A DNA stretch of 64,000 nucleotides, from NCBI GenBank assembly GCA_947311845.1, contig CAMZMU010000071.1, positions 24,622,805 to 24,686,804 on the forward strand. The letters run 5' to 3'. Shown piece by piece: positions 44,381 through 56,700 of the stretch. The notes under the pieces are model-generated. The model was not told the origin of the DNA. It did no database searches and saw only the letters and a program-made list of their open reading frames with translations. Both the position numbers and the translations under genes were made by a program. The DNA is from Poa pratensis. Taxonomy: Eukaryota > Streptophyta > Magnoliopsida > Poales > Poaceae. Numbering within the stretch: the first letter of the stretch is position 1; each line of letters starts with the position of its first letter.

Positions 44381-45379
44381 AGTGTTCCGGCATGGATTTT
44401 ACTGGCCCACTGCTCACGCGGATGCAGAGGACATAGTCCGAAAATGTGAAGGATGCCAAAGGTTTGCCAAGCAGACACACTTACCCGCATCGGCGCTCAA
44501 AACAATTCCTATCACTTGGCCGTTTGCTGTGTGGTGTTTAGATATGGTGGGAGATTTCAAGCCGGCTAGGGGTAACATGACACATATGCTGGTGATGGTG
44601 GATAAGTTCACCAAGTGGATAGAGGTGAAACCAATCCGGAAGTAGATGGTCGTTCGGCTGTGACTTTCCTGAAAGAAATTATTTTGAGATACGGATACCC
44701 TCATAGCATCATCTCGGATAACGGCACAAACTTTGCTGTCGGAGAGTTTGCTCGGTTCTGCATGAATAAGGGAATCCGGCTAGATATAGCCTCGGTGGCA
44801 CATCCGGAGTCTAATGGGCAAGTGGAAAGATCAAATGCCCTGGTGTTGGCCGGCATCAAGGCTCGTCTCATTGAACCATTGCTGAAAACTCCGGGATGCT
44901 GGATAGACGAGATACCATCAGTACTGTGGGGTCTAAGGACCACGCCGAATCGGTCAACTGGCTATACGCCATTTTTTCTGGTTTATGGGGCAGAAGCTGT
45001 GCTACCCACAGACATAGAACATGATGCACCAAGGGTGGCAATGTATACTGAAACCGAGGCAAAAGAGGCTCGGGAAGATGCAGTGGATCTGCTAGAGGAA
45101 GCAAGAGAATTGGCTCTATCTCGGACAGCAATATACCAGCAGAATCTCCGACGATATCATAGTCGAAAGATCAGCCCTCGAGTGTTTCATGAGGGTGATC
45201 TTGTGCTAAGGCTGGTGCAGCGCAGCAAAGGCCGACACAAGTTGTCACCTCCATGGGAGGGACCTTTCATTGTGAGCAGGGCTATGCACAATGACTCGTA
45301 CTACCTTGTAGATGCACAGGAACCAAGGAAGGATGGCCTGGACAGACCCGGACAAGAAACTAAGAGACCTGGAATGTAG
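44381..45379 (+). pseudogene. pol: Element C integrase, copy 1
   Basis: HHCC domain (CEGCQRFAKQTHLPAS near 44449), core Asp in CLDMVGDFKPA (44537), Asp in IISDNGTNF (44707), Glu in ESNGQVERSN (44808). C-terminal WNV-type tail is lost: a missing T near 45369 changes the end. A TAG at 44643-44645 splits the core in both copies. Integrase inserts the cDNA; here it is broken. Confidence 0.87.
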
Positions 45380-46012
45380 CTCTGCTTCGACCCTTTTACT
45401 CCTAAGGGGCGCAATGTATGTATTTCAGTTTATCATAAATGAAATTGCAGCAATCCGAGTCTGGACTCGGGGACTGCTTCGTACTCATGCATATGTTTTT
45501 ATTACTGTTTTGTCCATACCGTTCGTGTGCCGAATTGCTTTGAACCTCGTCCCAAAATTCAAGTAATGTATGTTGTGTTGTTGATCTCGTGACTCGACTG
45601 ACAAACACCAAAATGGTAGTCAAGAGCAGAGATGAGGAATGTGGGAAACATGAAAATGGACTCGGGGACTCGGTCCAAAACCGATTCGGCACATGTCGTT
45701 TACTAACCCCTGTTATTTATTTTTGTTTATGTTGAATGATTCTAAACCACAACTCGCATGTTTCAAGTATTGTATGCTATGATTCCTATCTTGTGACTCG
45801 ACTGTCAAACACCTAAAAGGTAGACAAGAGCAGAGATTCGGCAAAAATAGTAAACAAGAAAACAGACTCGGGGACTCGGTTTAAAATGATCCAACATAAA
45901 CCTCGTCCGGATCATGTTAAGCAAATTTAAAGTAGTCTCGAAAGAACTTAAAATAGTCTATTACATCTGCTCCCGGCATACCGGGGATTTAACGTTTTTT
46001 CACTAAGTTACT
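45380..46012 (+). other. Spacer after pol, copy 1, with a degenerate 207-bp repeat
   Basis: No ORF. The segment beginning GTGACTCGACTG recurs at about 45589 and 45796; each ends in ACTCGGGGACTCGG (45660 and 45866). The motif CTCGGGGACT resembles the element's own polypurine tract. Confidence 0.7.
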
Positions 46013-47453
46013 TCAGGAAGCAGCAGACTCGGTTGTAGCAGGTTCGGTGGCAGGAGCTTTGGTTGAAGGAACCTCGGGCGCGCGAGCCTCGGTTACAGGA
46101 GCTTCGGTTGGAGTAGATTCGGTTGCAGGGGCTCGGTTGCAAGGATGGCTCAGATGGAGGAACTTCAGGGGTAACCTTGCGTGGAGAGCTTGAAGGCTGG
46201 GCAGATTCGGAGGTATCCGGATCAGCTGAGCTTGTTTAGTAATCTCTGCCGAATCAGTTGCTGGTATCTCCGAAGTCTGGGCCGGAGTTGCTTCGGTATT
46301 CTTAGCCGAGTCAGAAGCTGGGATCTTGATAGGAGCGTGTTCGGCAGAGTTAGCCGAATCATCAGACTCGCCCTCAGAATCGGCGTATTCTTCAGCGGAG
46401 GCGTCGTCCGATTCCTCTTCTTCAGTTTCTTCTCCATCCGAGTAGACCGGAGCCTCCAGATCAAGATGCTTGGTGCGTGCAAATTCGGCCATGAAGTTGG
46501 CGGCTTCTTCACGGATCTTAATCCGGGTAGGGTCTGTAGCCCACGGAGAACCCTCGCGAAATGAGCGCACTTTGGCAAGATCAATTAGCTCATACCAGGA
46601 CATGATGAATAGCAAAGCTGCGTCAGCACCAGCGCGGGCGGACGAAGACCTCCACTGCTGTAACCGGGTCATTGCTTGATCCAGGTCTCGGATCAGCTCC
46701 TCCACAGGCACAACTTGCCGCGCTTCAGGAAACAAGATTCGGTGAGCCTTGAGACTTGCATTGAGCAGACCAATATGGGAATCCTTCAAAGGAGCAATCC
46801 GAGCCTTAAGTGCTGTAATATGATCTTCGATGTCCCATGTCTCTGGTAGGGGAGCCTCGGTTAATTTAGCTCTCTCAGCTCGGGCGTTTCTCACAGCCTT
46901 GGCGGCTTGAAGCCGGATGCTAGTAAACTCTCCTACAAACAAATAAGCTAATACTGAGTTCAGCGAGAAGGAACACAAGCATATGTATTGGTTAAGAGCA
47001 GAAAGAAAAAGGAGATTCGGTGAACTTACGATCCATGTCATCGTTAAGGCTAGCAAGTGCAGCAAGCCATTTCGCACTGGCCGCTTTGTGAGCACTCAGT
47101 TCTTCTTTAGCCGCTTTGACTTCGGCTTCAGATTCGGCAATGTTCGTTTGAATTTGCTTGTCCAGTTTGGCCCGCTCCGCAAGTCCGGCTTTGAAAGTAT
47201 CCCGCTCCTTCTGGATTGTGTCTTTTTCACGCTTCAGCGTATCCCGCTCTCCTTTAACCTTGTTCTTCACTTTTTCAACTCGGTCAAGCTCTCGCTGGAG
47301 CCGAGTCACCTCTGATTTTTCCTCGGATAAAGCGCGCTTGTGCTCTTCTTCTTTCTTGTCCATTTCAAGACAGAGCCCATCAAAGGAAGTTTGGAGCTTC
47401 TGATGCTGATGGGCGAGCTGCTTAAAGAGCTTGCCGCGAGCGGTCATGGTTTC
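46013..47453 (-). pseudogene. Antisense gene of element C, last two exons, copy 1
   Basis: Exon 4 (47453-47030) encodes a long coiled coil (ERDTLKREKDTIQKERDTFK). A donor GTAAGT and an acceptor TTTGTAG bound a 97-bp intron. Exon 5 (46932-46013) is open in phase and ends at TGA 46013-46015 after an acidic, Ser/Thr/Pro/Ala-rich tail (DGEETEEEESDDASAEEYAD). In this copy exon 5 has no frame break, whereas copy 2 has an extra G near 53869. The upstream exons exist only once, beyond the gap. Confidence 0.7.
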
Positions 47454-47600
47454 CTGAAAGAAAACAGGCAAATGGCGTCAAAAGAATCTCGGGGACTGGC
47501 CCGAGATTAACCGAATCAGTTGGAAAAGAGACTCGGGGACTGGAAGTCCCACGGTGTCCTCGGTTACGGCAACATTCATGATAAGTTTTTTAGAGATTCA

Positions 47601-47613
47601 NNNNNNNNNNNNN
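47601..47613. other. Assembly gap of 13 N
   Basis: Thirteen Ns separate the end of copy 1 (TTTAGAGATTCA at 47589-47600) from the start of copy 2 (CGTTATGATG). Thirteen Ns is the spacer that optical-map hybrid scaffolding uses when two contigs overlap but are not merged. Confidence 0.9.
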
Positions 47614-49520
47614 CGTTATGATGACGGAAATTCGGCTATGGCGCGAGCCGGATACCAGACGTATGATAATGCACTTGCATCAAGACTGGGACCTCGGGCA
47701 TTAGATCCGAATGATCAGCGTCTCAAGTTGGATAGAATTTACCAGTCCGAGAAGCTAGAAGAGCAAGGCCCACCGGGTCCTCCATGTTTTGGACCTCGGA
47801 TCATGAACGAACCGAGTGTGCCGTTATTTCAGCTTGGCCGAAGCACAAAGCCATATAATGGCAACACAAAGCCACAAGATTGGCTAATAGACTATGTATC
47901 GTCAGTGCACATTGCGGGGGGCAATCGCCGATGGGCGGTCCGGTATCTCCCGCACATGTTGGAAGGGCCAGCCCGGATTTGGCTGAACAACTTACCGCCG
48001 GGTAGTATCAACTCTTGGATGGACTTGGAGGAGGCATTTTACAGTAATTTCTCCAGCACCTACAAGAGGCCTAACCGACCTCAGCTCCTGGCTGCGTGCA
48101 AGCAGGAAGAACGGGAAACAGACCGAGAATTCTTAACTCGGTGGAGCAACATTCGCAACTCTTGCGAAGGTGTCGTGGAGGAGCAGGCGATTTCTTGGTT
48201 TGCGCAGGGTTGCCGACATGGCACCCCGCTCTGGCAGAAGCTCCAGAGGGATATGCCCAAGACACTGGCGGAAACGATCCGGATAGCAGATACGTACGCT
48301 CTAGGTGATCCGACACAGCCCGCATTGGATGCAGTGGGAACAAGCAGGAGGCAACCGGTTAATAACCGAGTAGGACCATTGAGGCCCAATGACCGACATG
48401 AATTCGGTTACAAAAGAGAGATCCGGATTATAGATACGGTTCAGATCAGGTGGCTGCAGTGAATATGGATCATCCTGGAGCAGGAGATGGTCAGAGACAA
48501 AAGACTGAGGGTCCAGCTTGGAGGCCGAATCAAGGTGCCTGGCCAAAGAAGGTGTGGGATGGATCGAGTCCTCCTCTAACCTTTGAGGCAAGATTGGACG
48601 GGCCTTGCTGTTATCACACAACAGACCCACGCAAGCCGGCCAATCATTCAACTCGGAATTGTAGCTGGCATCATCGCATTCAGGCGGGGAGGTCAGAGAG
48701 GACCACCTCAGAGAGGTGCTCCTAGACCGAATTTCAGGCCGAATATGCCTTTAACCGGAGCCAATACAATCCCGGTGAACGCAGGAGCTCCGAGACCGGC
48801 AGCCACAAAGCCGGTTAACCTGGTAAACATGGGAGGCAATGACAATGGTGCTGGTCCAAGTCGGCAAGGTGGATACCCCGGTAATGAGTACAAGGAGGCT
48901 CATCAAAGTTATGTGGTTTTTGTGACCGAGCCAACTGACAAGAAAAGTCAGCTGCGAAGGGCGAAGGAGGTGAATGCAGTCATACCAGCAGTCCCAAAAT
49001 ACCTGAATTGGTCCGAGCAGGAGATCACGTGGAGCAGGGCTGATAACCCCAGAATTATGCCAAGTCCAGGAAACTATGCACTAGTGGTGGATCCGACTTT
49101 GGTAGGACCCAAGCTTAACGTGAGGTTTAGCCGAGTCTTGATTGACAATGGCAGTGCCATAAACATCATGTATCGGGACACAATGGTCAAGTTGGGTATT
49201 TCGCCGAATCAGTTGCAGCAGAGCAGTTGTACCTTCCATGGTATAGTACCCGGGGTGTCTTGTTCCCCAATGGGTAAGATCTGGGTAGATGTGCTGTTTG
49301 GTACCAAGGACAATCACCGGCTTGAAAGTCTCGAGTTCGAGGTAGATTTGGAGAGCCCATACCATGCTCTACTTGGCCGGCCTGCGTTAGCCAAGTTCAT
49401 GATATCCACCCATGTGGCCTACCTCAAGATAAAGATGCCAGGCCCGAATGGTATTATCACTGTTGCGGGAGATTACAAAAGCCATACAGTGTGCCACAAT
49501 CGGTTCCACCTTAGCCGAAT
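47614..49520 (+). pseudogene. gag: Element C Gag core and protease, copy 2
   Basis: Same content as 39894-41797: Gag core (MLEGPARIWLNNLPPG), Cys/His cluster and protease VLIDNGSAINIMY (near 49135). Differences from copy 1 include a C-to-T at 47616, an extra A near 47809 that restores the Gag frame, a missing base near 48415 and a 3-base deletion near 49343. Confidence 0.85.
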
Positions 49521-50700
49521 CATTGGTGATCCAAGCTGAGAAGAGCAAGATGCATGAGGTGGTGGCAATGGCGAAGTCAGCTCAGCTCGGTGTGCTGGCT
49601 ATGACCAATCCGGATGGAGGTGCAACATTTGAGATGCCCAAGGAACAAAGAAGATCCCATTGACCCGGAGAACCCGGAGCGCATGGCCATCATTGGTGCC
49701 GGGCTGGATGAGAAATAGGAAAGCGCGCTCTGTCACTTCCTCCGTGAGAATCGGGATATCTTTGCATGGTCGGCTAAGGACCTGCCTGGTGTTCCGAGGG
49801 AGTTGGCAGAGCACTCTTTATTTGTCAGGCCGGATGTAAAACCGGTGAGGCAACCGACTCGGCGTCTCTCAGATGATCGAAGAAAAGTGGTGCTGGATGA
49901 GCTGGCTAAGTTGCTTGCAGCCGGATTCATTATGGAGGTGTTGCATCCAGACTGGATATCCAATCCGGTTCTGGTAGAGAAGAAGAAGGACGAACCAGCG
50001 GTGGTCAAGGTGTGGCGCATGTGCATCGATTTCACCAACCTAAACAAGGCGTGCCCGAAGGATCCATTTCCTTTACCTCGGATTGATCAAGTGATCGATT
50101 CTACTGCGGGGTGTGAGTTGTTGTCTTTTATTGATGCGTACTCTGGTTTTCACCAGATACCACTGAACCCTAAAGATCAAATAAAGACTGCTTTTATTAC
50201 CCCGTACGGGGCGTATTGCTATCGTGTCATGTGTTTCGGTTTGAGAAATGCCGGTGCAACTTATCAGAGATGTATGCAGAAATGCTTACACTCCCAAATG
50301 GGCAAGAATGTGCAGGTGTATGTCGATGATATCGTCATCAAAACTAAAGAAAAACACACTCTCCTCGAGGATCTCGAGGAAACATTTGTGAACTTGAGAA
50401 AATATCGGTTGAAATTGAATCCGGATAAATGCACCTTTGGTGTCCCGGCTGGAAAGTTGCTCGGTTTCCTTGTATCAAGCCGAGGTATTGAGGTGAATCC
50501 GGCTAAAATCCGAGCCATAGAAAGAATGAAATTGCCTAGATGTCTAAAAGATGTACAAAAATTCACAGGGTGTTTAGCCTCGTTAAGTCGGTTTGTGAGT
50601 CGGCTAGGAGAAAAAGCCTTGCCCTTGTATCAATTGATGAAAAAGAGCACCGGGTTCACGTGGACCCCGCAGCAGCAGATTCGGCTTTCAACGAATTAAA
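49521..50700 (+). pseudogene. pol: Element C amber codon and reverse transcriptase, copy 2
   Basis: TAG at 49716-49718 lies in frame directly upstream of ESALCHFLRENRDIFAW. The 298-residue frame from 49803 covers all RT motifs without interruption (AYSGFHQIPL, YVDDIVIKT near 50322, LGFLVSSRGIEVNPAKI) and continues to FTGCLASLSRFVSRLGEKAL. The frame breaks near 50675 at a CAGCAG repeat. Confidence 0.88.
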
Positions 50701-52068
50701 AAAGATGTTGTCCACTGCACCAATTCTGGCGTCACCTTTGCCGAATGAGCCAATGCTACTTTACATTGCGGCCACTAACCGGGTCGTGAGTGTGGTCATA
50801 GTGGTAGAACGAGAAGAGGAGGGTAAATCCGTGCAGAGACCGGTGTACTATTTAAGTGAGGTGATCTCAACCTCAAAGCAAAATTATCCCCACTACCAGA
50901 AGATGACATACGGGGTATACCTGGCGGCCAAAAAGTTGAAACATTATTTCCAAGAACACCCGATTACCGTGGTATGTGAAGCTCCAATCGCGGAAATCAT
51001 TGGGTGCAAAGATGCGACTGGCCGGGTTGCCAAGTGGGCAATAGAAGTATCTCCTTACACCCCGCATTATGAGAGAAGGGATGCTATCAAGTCTCAGGCT
51101 TTACCAGATTTCCTTTGTGACTGGGCCGAAATGCAGTATGAGCCACCCAAGCCGGATTACAATTACTGGAAGTTGCACTTTGATGGCTCCAAAACCAAAA
51201 TCGGATTAGGTGCTGGGGTGGTACTCACGTCACCGAAGCAAGATCAATTGCGATATGTGTTGCAGATTCATTTCTCAGCATCAAACAATGTGGCCGAGTA
51301 CGAGGCACTGATCCATGGGCTTAATGTGGCCAGGGACATCGGCATCCGCCGAATAGAATGTTTTGGTGATTCGGATTTAGTTGTGCAGCAATCTTCTGGA
51401 AATTGGGATGCTCTTGATGCCAATATGGCACTATATCGGTTTCATGTCCAGAAAATTTCAGGATTTTTTGAAGGCTGCGAGTACAAGCACATACCTCGGT
51501 TGGAGAACGAAGCTGCTGATGTCCTGTCAAAACTCGGGTCGTCTAGGGATGCAATTCCACCCGGGATATCCTTGAATCACCTAAGGGTCCCTTCAATCAA
51601 ACCTTCGCCTGATTCCGAGTCAATTTTTATCCCAAAGCAAGAATCTGAGGCTGTCCCTATGAATGTTGATGTCGAGTACATTGGGGAAGACCCGGGGACT
51701 GCATGGCGAGACCCGGGGACTGCTAACCGGATCTTAGGAAAGAGGAGCAGAGAAGAAGGTGGTGATAACCGAATCTTAGGGAATGGGCAGAAGCTGATAG
51801 AAGAAATAATGGCGGCCGAACCAGTGGAAGTAGATGAGCACTTATTCCCTTTGCATCCAGTACCGGAATGGGCTGAAGAAATCATGAAGTTCATGTCGGA
51901 GGGGAGTTTGCCAAATGATGAAACCGAAGCTAGGCGAGTGCAGAGGAGGTCCAAGGCTTACACCATCATCAACAAGGAGTTATACAAGAGGAGTGCAACC
52001 GAGGTGCTACAGCGTTGTGTGGAGCCAGCCGAGGGCAAGGAGATGCTCCTTGAGATACATCAGGGTGA
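50640..52068 (+). pseudogene. pol: Element C RNase H domains, copy 2
   Basis: A 540-residue frame (50540-52162) contains both RNase H domains in one piece: VYYLSEVISTSKQNYPHYQK (50844-50903), TGRVAKWAIEVSPYTP, then HFDGSKTKIGLGAG, NVAEYEALIHGL and GDSDLVVQQSSG. It continues into the HHCC region of integrase (GECGHHCSTRALVAKC). The double RNase H is the hallmark of the Tat group. It is much less broken than copy 1. Confidence 0.88.
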
Positions 52069-53128
52069 ATGTGGACATCATTGCAGTACAAGAGCCCTGG
52101 TGGCTAAGTGTTCCGGCATGGATTTTACTGGCCCACTGCTCACGCGGATGCAGAGGACATAGTCCGAAAATGTGAAGGATGCCAAAGGTTTGCCAAGCAG
52201 ACACACTTACCCGCATCGCGCAAACAATTCCTATCACTTGGCCGTTTGCTGTGTGGTGTTTGGATATGGTGGGAGATTTCAAGCCGGCTAGGGGCAACAT
52301 GACACATATGCTGGTGATGGTGGATAAGTTCACCAAGTGGATAGAGGTGAAACCAATCCGGAAGTAGATGGTCGTTCGGCTGTGACTTTCCTGAAAGAAA
52401 TTATTTTGAGATACGGATACCCTCATAGCATCATCTCGGATAACGGCACAAACTTTGCTGTCGGAGAGTTTGCTCGGTTCTGCATGAATAAGGGAATCCG
52501 GCTAGATATAGCCTCGGTGGCACATCCGGAGTCTAATGGGCAAGTGGAAAGATCAAATGCCCTGGTGTTGGCCGGCATCAAGGCTCGTCTCATTGAACCA
52601 TTGCTGAAAACTCCGGGATGCTGGATAGACGAGATACCATCAGTACTGTGGGGTCTAAGGACCACGCCGAATCGGTCAACTGGCTATACGCCATTTTTTC
52701 TGGTTTATGGGGCAGAAGCTGTGCTACCCACAGACATAGAACATGATGCACCAAGGGTGGCAATGTATACTGAAACCGAGGCAAAAGAGGCTCGGGAAGA
52801 TGCAGTGGATCTGCTAGAGGAAGCAAGAGAATTGGCTCTATCTCGGACAGCAATATACCAGCAGAATCTACGACGATATCATAGTCGAAAGATCAGCCCT
52901 CGAGTGTTTCATGAGGGTGATCTTGTGCTAAGGCTGGTGCAGCGCAGCAAAGGCCGACACAAGTTGTCACCTCCATGGGAGGGACCTTTCATTGTGAGCA
53001 GGGCTATGCACAATGACTCGTACTACCTTGTAGATGCACAGGAACCAAGGAAGGATGGCCTGGACAGACCCGGACAAGAAACTAAGAGACCTTGGAATGT
53101 AGCTCTGCTTCGACCCTTTTACTCCTAA
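52069..53128 (+). pseudogene. pol: Element C integrase, copy 2
   Basis: HHCC domain (a base missing near 52113 disrupts it), core Asp in CLDMVGDFKPA, TAG at 52365-52367 between the first and second catalytic residues (also in copy 1, so genuine), Asp in IISDNGTNF and Glu in ESNGQVERSN. The C-terminus is complete here (SPPWEGPFIVSRAM, then RPWNVALLRPFYS) with a stop at 53126-53128. No chromodomain. Confidence 0.88.
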
Positions 53129-53733
53129 GGGGCGCAATGTATGTATTTCAGTTTATCATAAATGAAGTTGCAGCAATCCGAGTCTGGACTCGGGGACTGT
53201 TCGTACTCATGCATGTTTTTATTACTGTTTTGTCCATACCGTTCGTGTGCCGAATTGCTTTGAACCTCGTCCCAAAATTCAAGTAATGTATGTTGTGTTG
53301 TTGATCTCGTGACTCGACTGACAAACACCAAAATGGTAGTCAAGAGCAGAGATGAGGAATGTGGGAAACATGAAAATGGACTCGGGGACTCGGTCCAAAA
53401 CCGATTCGGCACATGTCGTTTACTAACCCCTGTTATTTATTTTTCGTTTATGTTGAATGATTCTAAACCACAACTCGCATGTTTCAAGTATTGTATGCTA
53501 TGATTCCTATCTTGTGACTCGACTGTCAAACACCTAAAAGGTAGACAAGAGCAGAGATTCGGCAAAAATAGTAAACAAGAAAACAGACTCGGGGACTCGG
53601 TTTAAAATGATCCAACATAAACCTCGTCCGGATCATGTTAAGCAAATTTAAAGTAGTCTCGAAAGAACTTAAAATAGTCTATTACATCTGCTCCCGGCAT
53701 ACCGGGGATTTAACGTTTTTTCACTAAGTTACT
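53129..53733 (+). other. Spacer after pol, copy 2
   Basis: Counterpart of 45380-46012, with the same degenerate 207-bp repeat and CTCGGGGACT motifs. No ORF supported. Confidence 0.7.
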
Positions 53734-56700
53734 TCAGGAAGCAGCAGACTCGGTTGTAGCAGGTTCGGTGGCAGGAGCTTTGGTTGAAGGAACCTCGGGC
53801 GCGCGAGCCTCGGTTACAGGAGCTTCGGTTGGAGTAGATTCGGTTGCAGGGGCTCGGTTGCAAGGATGGGCTCAGATGGAGGAACTTCAGGGGTAACCTT
53901 GCGTGGAGAGCTTGAAGGCTGGGCGGATTCGGAGGTATCCGGATCAGCTGAGCTTGTTTAGTAATCTCTGCCGAATCAGTTGCTGGTATCTCCGAAGTCT
54001 GGGCCGGAGTTGCTTCGGTATTCTTAGCCGAGTCAGAAGCTGGGATCTTGATAGGAGCGTGTTCGGCAGAGTTAGCCGAATCACCAGACTCGCCCTCAGA
54101 ATCGGCGTATTCTTCAGCGGAGGCGTCGTCCGATTCCTCTTCTTCAGTTTCTTCTCCATCCGAGTAGACCGGAGCCTCCAGATCAAGATGCTTGGTGCGT
54201 GCAAATTCGGCCATGAAGTTGGCGGCTTCTTCACGGATCTTAATCCGGGTAGGGTCTGTAGCCCACGGAGAACCCTCGCGAAATGAGCGCACTTTGGCAA
54301 GATCAATTAGCTCATACCAGGACATGATGAATAGCAAAGCTGCGTCAGCACCAGCGCGGGCGGACGAAGACCTCCACTGCTGTAACCGGGTCATTGCTTG
54401 ATCCAGGTCTCGGATCAGCTCCTCCACAGGCACAACTTGCCGCGCTTCAGGAAACAAGATTCGGTGAGCCTTGAGACTTGCATTGAGCAGACCAATATGG
54501 GAATCCTTCAAAGGAGCAATCCGAGCCTTAAGTGCTGTAATATGATCTTCGATGTCCCATGTCTCTGGTAGGGGAGCCTCGGTTAATTTAGCTCTCTCAG
54601 CTCGGGCGTTTCTCACAGCCTTGGCAGCTTGAAGCCGGATGCTAGTAAACTCTCCTACAAACAAATAAGCTAATACTGAGTTCAGCGAGAAGGAACACAA
54701 GCATATGTATTGGTTAAGAGCAGAAAGAAAAAGGAGATTCGGTGAACTTACGATCCATGTCATCGTTAAGGCTAGCAAGTGCAGCAAGCCATTTCGCACT
54801 GGCCGCTTTGTGAGCACTCAGTTCTTCTTTAGCCGCTTTGACTTCGGCTTCAGATTCGGCAATGTTCGTTTGAATTTGCTTGTCCAGTTTGGCCCGCTCC
54901 GCAAGTCCGGCTTTGAAAGTATCCCGCTCCTTCTGGATTGTGTCTTTTTCACGCTTCAGCGTATCCCGCTCTCCTTTAACCTTGTTCTTCACTTTTTCAA
55001 CTCGGTCAAGCTCTCGCTGGAGCCGAGTCACCTCTGATTTTTCCTCGGATAAAGCGCGCTTGTGCTCTTCTTCTTTCTTGTCCATTTCAAGACAGAGCCC
55101 ATCAAAGGAAGTTTGGAGCTTCTGATGCTGATGGGCGAGCTGCTTAAAGAGCTTGCCGCGAGCGGTCATGGTTTCCTGAAAGAAAACAGGCAAATGGCGT
55201 CAAAAGAATCTCGGGGACTGGCCCGAGATTAACCGAATCAGTTGGAAAAGAGACTCGGGGACTGGAAGTCCCACGGTGTCCTCGGTTACGGCAACATTCA
55301 TGATAAGTTTTTTAGAGATTCAAGCCGAATGACTTTCTTACTCGGAGGAGTATCAGTCGTTCGACCCGAATCTCGGGGACTGGGTATAGTACTATTTGAT
55401 CATGTTGAAATAAAAGCAAGATTCGGAAAAATTTACCTCAAACACCCGGTTAGCTTCAGTGACCGAGGTCTGTACAGAGTGTAATGATTGAAACATCCGA
55501 CTAGGCCCAGCCGGATGTGGCGCTGAAGTAGAAAAATCTTTGGCGAGGTCAGCATCATTCCAAGCTTCAATGAATTGCTTGGCGGACTCGAGCTTATCGC
55601 TGCTCGGAGGGCGGGGATTCGACAGGGACTGGCCGAATCGAATCGCTGATGGGGCGGCAGAAACCTTCTTGCTAGCAACCACCTGCTTATCCGAGGTGGT
55701 TGGAGGTGTGCCAGAGGCACCTTGAGTCGGCTTGGGTTGCGGTGACGCACCCGGAGTCTGCTTCGGATGTGGCTCCTTGTGCTGCTTCTCGGAAACTTGC
55801 TGTTGCTGTTGCTGCTTCTGCTTTTTCTTCTTCTGCTGCTCTTGATTCAGCAGGGTTTGCGCTGCGGGAGTAGGGCGAGGATCCGGCTTAGGCAAGGATG
55901 TAGCCGATGTCTTGGCCTTTTCCTTCTCCAGCTCCTTGAGAGGGCGTGGCCAACTTGAATCTCGGATTGGAGCCGAGGTTTCCTCACTCTCCAAGTCAAT
56001 AACCGGCTTTGAAATGGGAGTCGGCTGAGGAATATTGGCAGTGGTGACACGCATTGGTGAGGTGGCAGTTCGATCAGGAGACTGGGTTTCCATGACCGTA
56101 TCCAGCGGAGGAATGGGAGAAGAGATGGATGAATGAGTCTGCGCGGTGATGAGGACATCACTGCATAAAGCAAAGCAAACAGTTAACTCGGATAGATATG
56201 ACTCGGTTAACAGAGGAAGAAAGCAAATGAAGTTAAGTCAGTATTACCCCTTGGTGGTAGGCATCGGCTTGACGCGATTCAACTTGGAGCCAGACTTCTT
56301 TATTCTCTTGGCTTTAGGGGAATCAGATCCGGGCGCGTCACTGCGTTTCCGAGATGTCCCTTCAGCATCTTGTTTGGCTGGAACACAAGGTGGTGACCAT
56401 GAAATCGGAATAGCGTCGATGGGATCTAAGATCCTGCAATCATCATCTTCCTCGTCGGAGATGTTGTGAATAGTTGATTGCTTACCCTTGCGGACTGGCT
56501 TGGCGCGCGGGATAGGCAGATAATCATCCGTATCCGGATCTTCTTCGTCCTCGCGCGGCGGGCTGAGATCCGGTCCCCATTCTTTGGTGGAGAGGTCTCC
56601 ATCTTCGGTAAGTTGGCGATCAAACAGCTACAGAAAAGTCGGGGCAAATCCGGATTAGGCCGATGCCATTTTGACGAAATATGGTTAGATTCGGAAAATG

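Noticed and set aside
45402..45692. Short open frames on both strands in the spacer after element C pol
   Set aside because: They change between the two copies because of indels and consist of repeat sequence.
39894..55322. Genuine segmental duplication or two adjacent element C insertions
   Set aside because: There is only one pair of LTRs and one target duplication, and the repeat boundaries coincide exactly with the N gap.
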